Shown: positions 63,543 through 64,000 of the stretch, piece after piece
Numbering within the stretch: position 1 is the stretch's first letter
Layout of the letters: every line of letters begins with the position of its first letter
Source of the DNA: Stappia sp. BW2
GTDB taxonomy: Bacteria; Pseudomonadota; Alphaproteobacteria; Rhizobiales; Stappiaceae
DNA: 64,000 nucleotides
Reading direction: 5' to 3'
Assembly (NCBI RefSeq): GCF_008107695.1
Contig: NZ_VIRG01000036.1
Coordinates: 248,001 to 312,000, forward strand
Position numbers and translations under genes: made by a program
The notes under the pieces: generated by a model
What the model was told of the DNA's origin: nothing
What the model saw: only the letters and a program-made list of their open reading frames with translations
Database searches by the model: none

Positions 63543-64000
63543 TCAGAGAATGCTCTGGCCGGTCTTCTTCCAGTCGGCCAGGAAGGTTTCCAGGCCCTTG
63601 TCGGTCAGCGGATGCTTGACCAGTGCCTTTAGTGTTGCCGGCGGTACGGTTGCAACGTCGGCACCGATGATGGCGCAATCCTTGACGTGGTTCGGCGTGC
63701 GGATCGAAGCGGCCAGAATTTCCGTTTCGAAGCCGTAGTTGTCGTAGATCACGCGGATTTCGCGGATCAGCTCCAGCCCGTCGGCGTGAATATCGTCCAG
63801 ACGGCCGATGAACGGCGAAATGTAGGTTGCTCCCGCCTTCGCGGCGAGCAGGGCCTGGTTAGCCGAGAAGCACAGGGTGACGTTCGTCTTGGTGCCTTCC
63901 TCGGTCAGCTGCTTGCAGGCCTTCAGGCCATCGAAAGTCAGCGGCAGCTTGATGACGACGTTGTTCGCGATCGCGCTCAAAACGTGCGCTTCCTTGATCA
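63543..64000 (-). CDS. tal: transaldolase (partial, cut by window end)
   Basis: The C-terminal 152 residues of a small TalB/FSA-type transaldolase. The frame is open through the window edge ([20 protein letters not shown]). The Schiff-base Lys is in NVVIKLPLT. Later segments ([55 protein letters not shown]) are typical of the short transaldolase family (about 217 residues), so about 65 residues are missing. It transfers dihydroxyacetone units in the pentose phosphate pathway. Confidence 0.93.
   Translation of the reverse strand, partial: IKEAHVLSAIANNVVIKLPLTFDGLKACKQLTEEGTKTNVTLCFSANQALLAAKAGATYISPFIGRLDDIHADGLELIREIRVIYDNYGFETEILAASIRTPNHVKDCAIIGADVATVPPATLKALVKHPLTDKGLETFLADWKKTGQSIL

Overview
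The window looks like a contiguous piece of an alphaproteobacterial chromosome, most likely Hyphomicrobiales and probably the Stappiaceae (Roseibium/Labrenzia-like). That placement rests on gene order and protein flavour, not on a database search. It is about 60 percent GC and densely coded. Orders typical of this group include cytochrome c (cycM-like) divergent from kdsB-pheA, the SRP RNA near dnaX-ybaB-recR, and zapE followed by mdh-sucCD-sucAB-...-lpd. I see no rRNA, full tRNA, CRISPR array, insertion sequence or prophage. Most of the window is housekeeping, with small accessory insertions.

Layout. 0-3.6 kb: adenosine kinase, pheA and kdsB on the minus strand, with a membrane-anchored cytochrome c on plus. 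3.7-5.2 kb: a CHASE-GGDEF diguanylate cyclase. 5.3-13.2 kb: a complete Yej-type peptide ABC importer (two tandem binding proteins, two permeases, one double ATPase), closed by a terminator. 13.4-18.2 kb, minus strand: a SulP transporter without STAS, a lytic transglycosylase, a histidine-phosphatase-like protein, nudC and a HIT protein. 18.3-22.8 kb: SRP RNA, a ribbon-helix-helix-like gene with an amber-interrupted partner, then dnaX, ybaB and recR. 22.9-25.6 kb: a methyltransferase, a CysZ/EI24-like membrane protein and glutaminase.

25.8-30.2 kb: succinate dehydrogenase sdhC-sdhD-sdhA-[FkbM methyltransferase]-sdhB. 30.2-36.8 kb is a mixed region: a nucleotidyltransferase, an overlapping pair of a methyltransferase and an S-adenosylhomocysteine-hydrolase-like protein, creD, a VOC protein, an exported MsrA and a protein of unknown function. 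36.8-42.4 kb: recQ, an acyltransferase, MAPEG, a degenerate low-molecular-weight phosphatase, an AprI/Inh-like lipoprotein and a two-part protein of unknown function. 42.4-43.0 kb is a gene-poor gap that holds a convincing small-RNA-like structure. 43.0-56.7 kb: zapE, mdh, sucC, sucD, sucA, sucB, then lysE-like, caspase-like and SDR genes before lpd. Together mdh, sucCDAB, lpd and sdh cover malate, succinyl-CoA, 2-oxoglutarate and succinate oxidation.

57.0-64.0 kb: an unknown multi-pass membrane protein, a MerR regulator divergent from a CDF-like cation exporter with a recognisable MerR-type promoter, a Tat-exported metallophosphoesterase, two small exported proteins, a GNAT enzyme, xerC, and a transaldolase cut by the window end.

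The items most worth a second look are: the small-RNA candidate with two pyrimidine-rich CUCCC motifs (about 42.47-42.57 kb); the SAHH-like/methyltransferase overlapping pair; the in-frame TAG in the gene next to a ribbon-helix-helix protein with its own inverted-repeat operator; the FkbM gene inside the sdh operon; and the exported caspase-like protein with tandem C-terminal repeats inside the 2-oxoglutarate dehydrogenase cluster. I did not find an obvious new defence or biosynthetic island.
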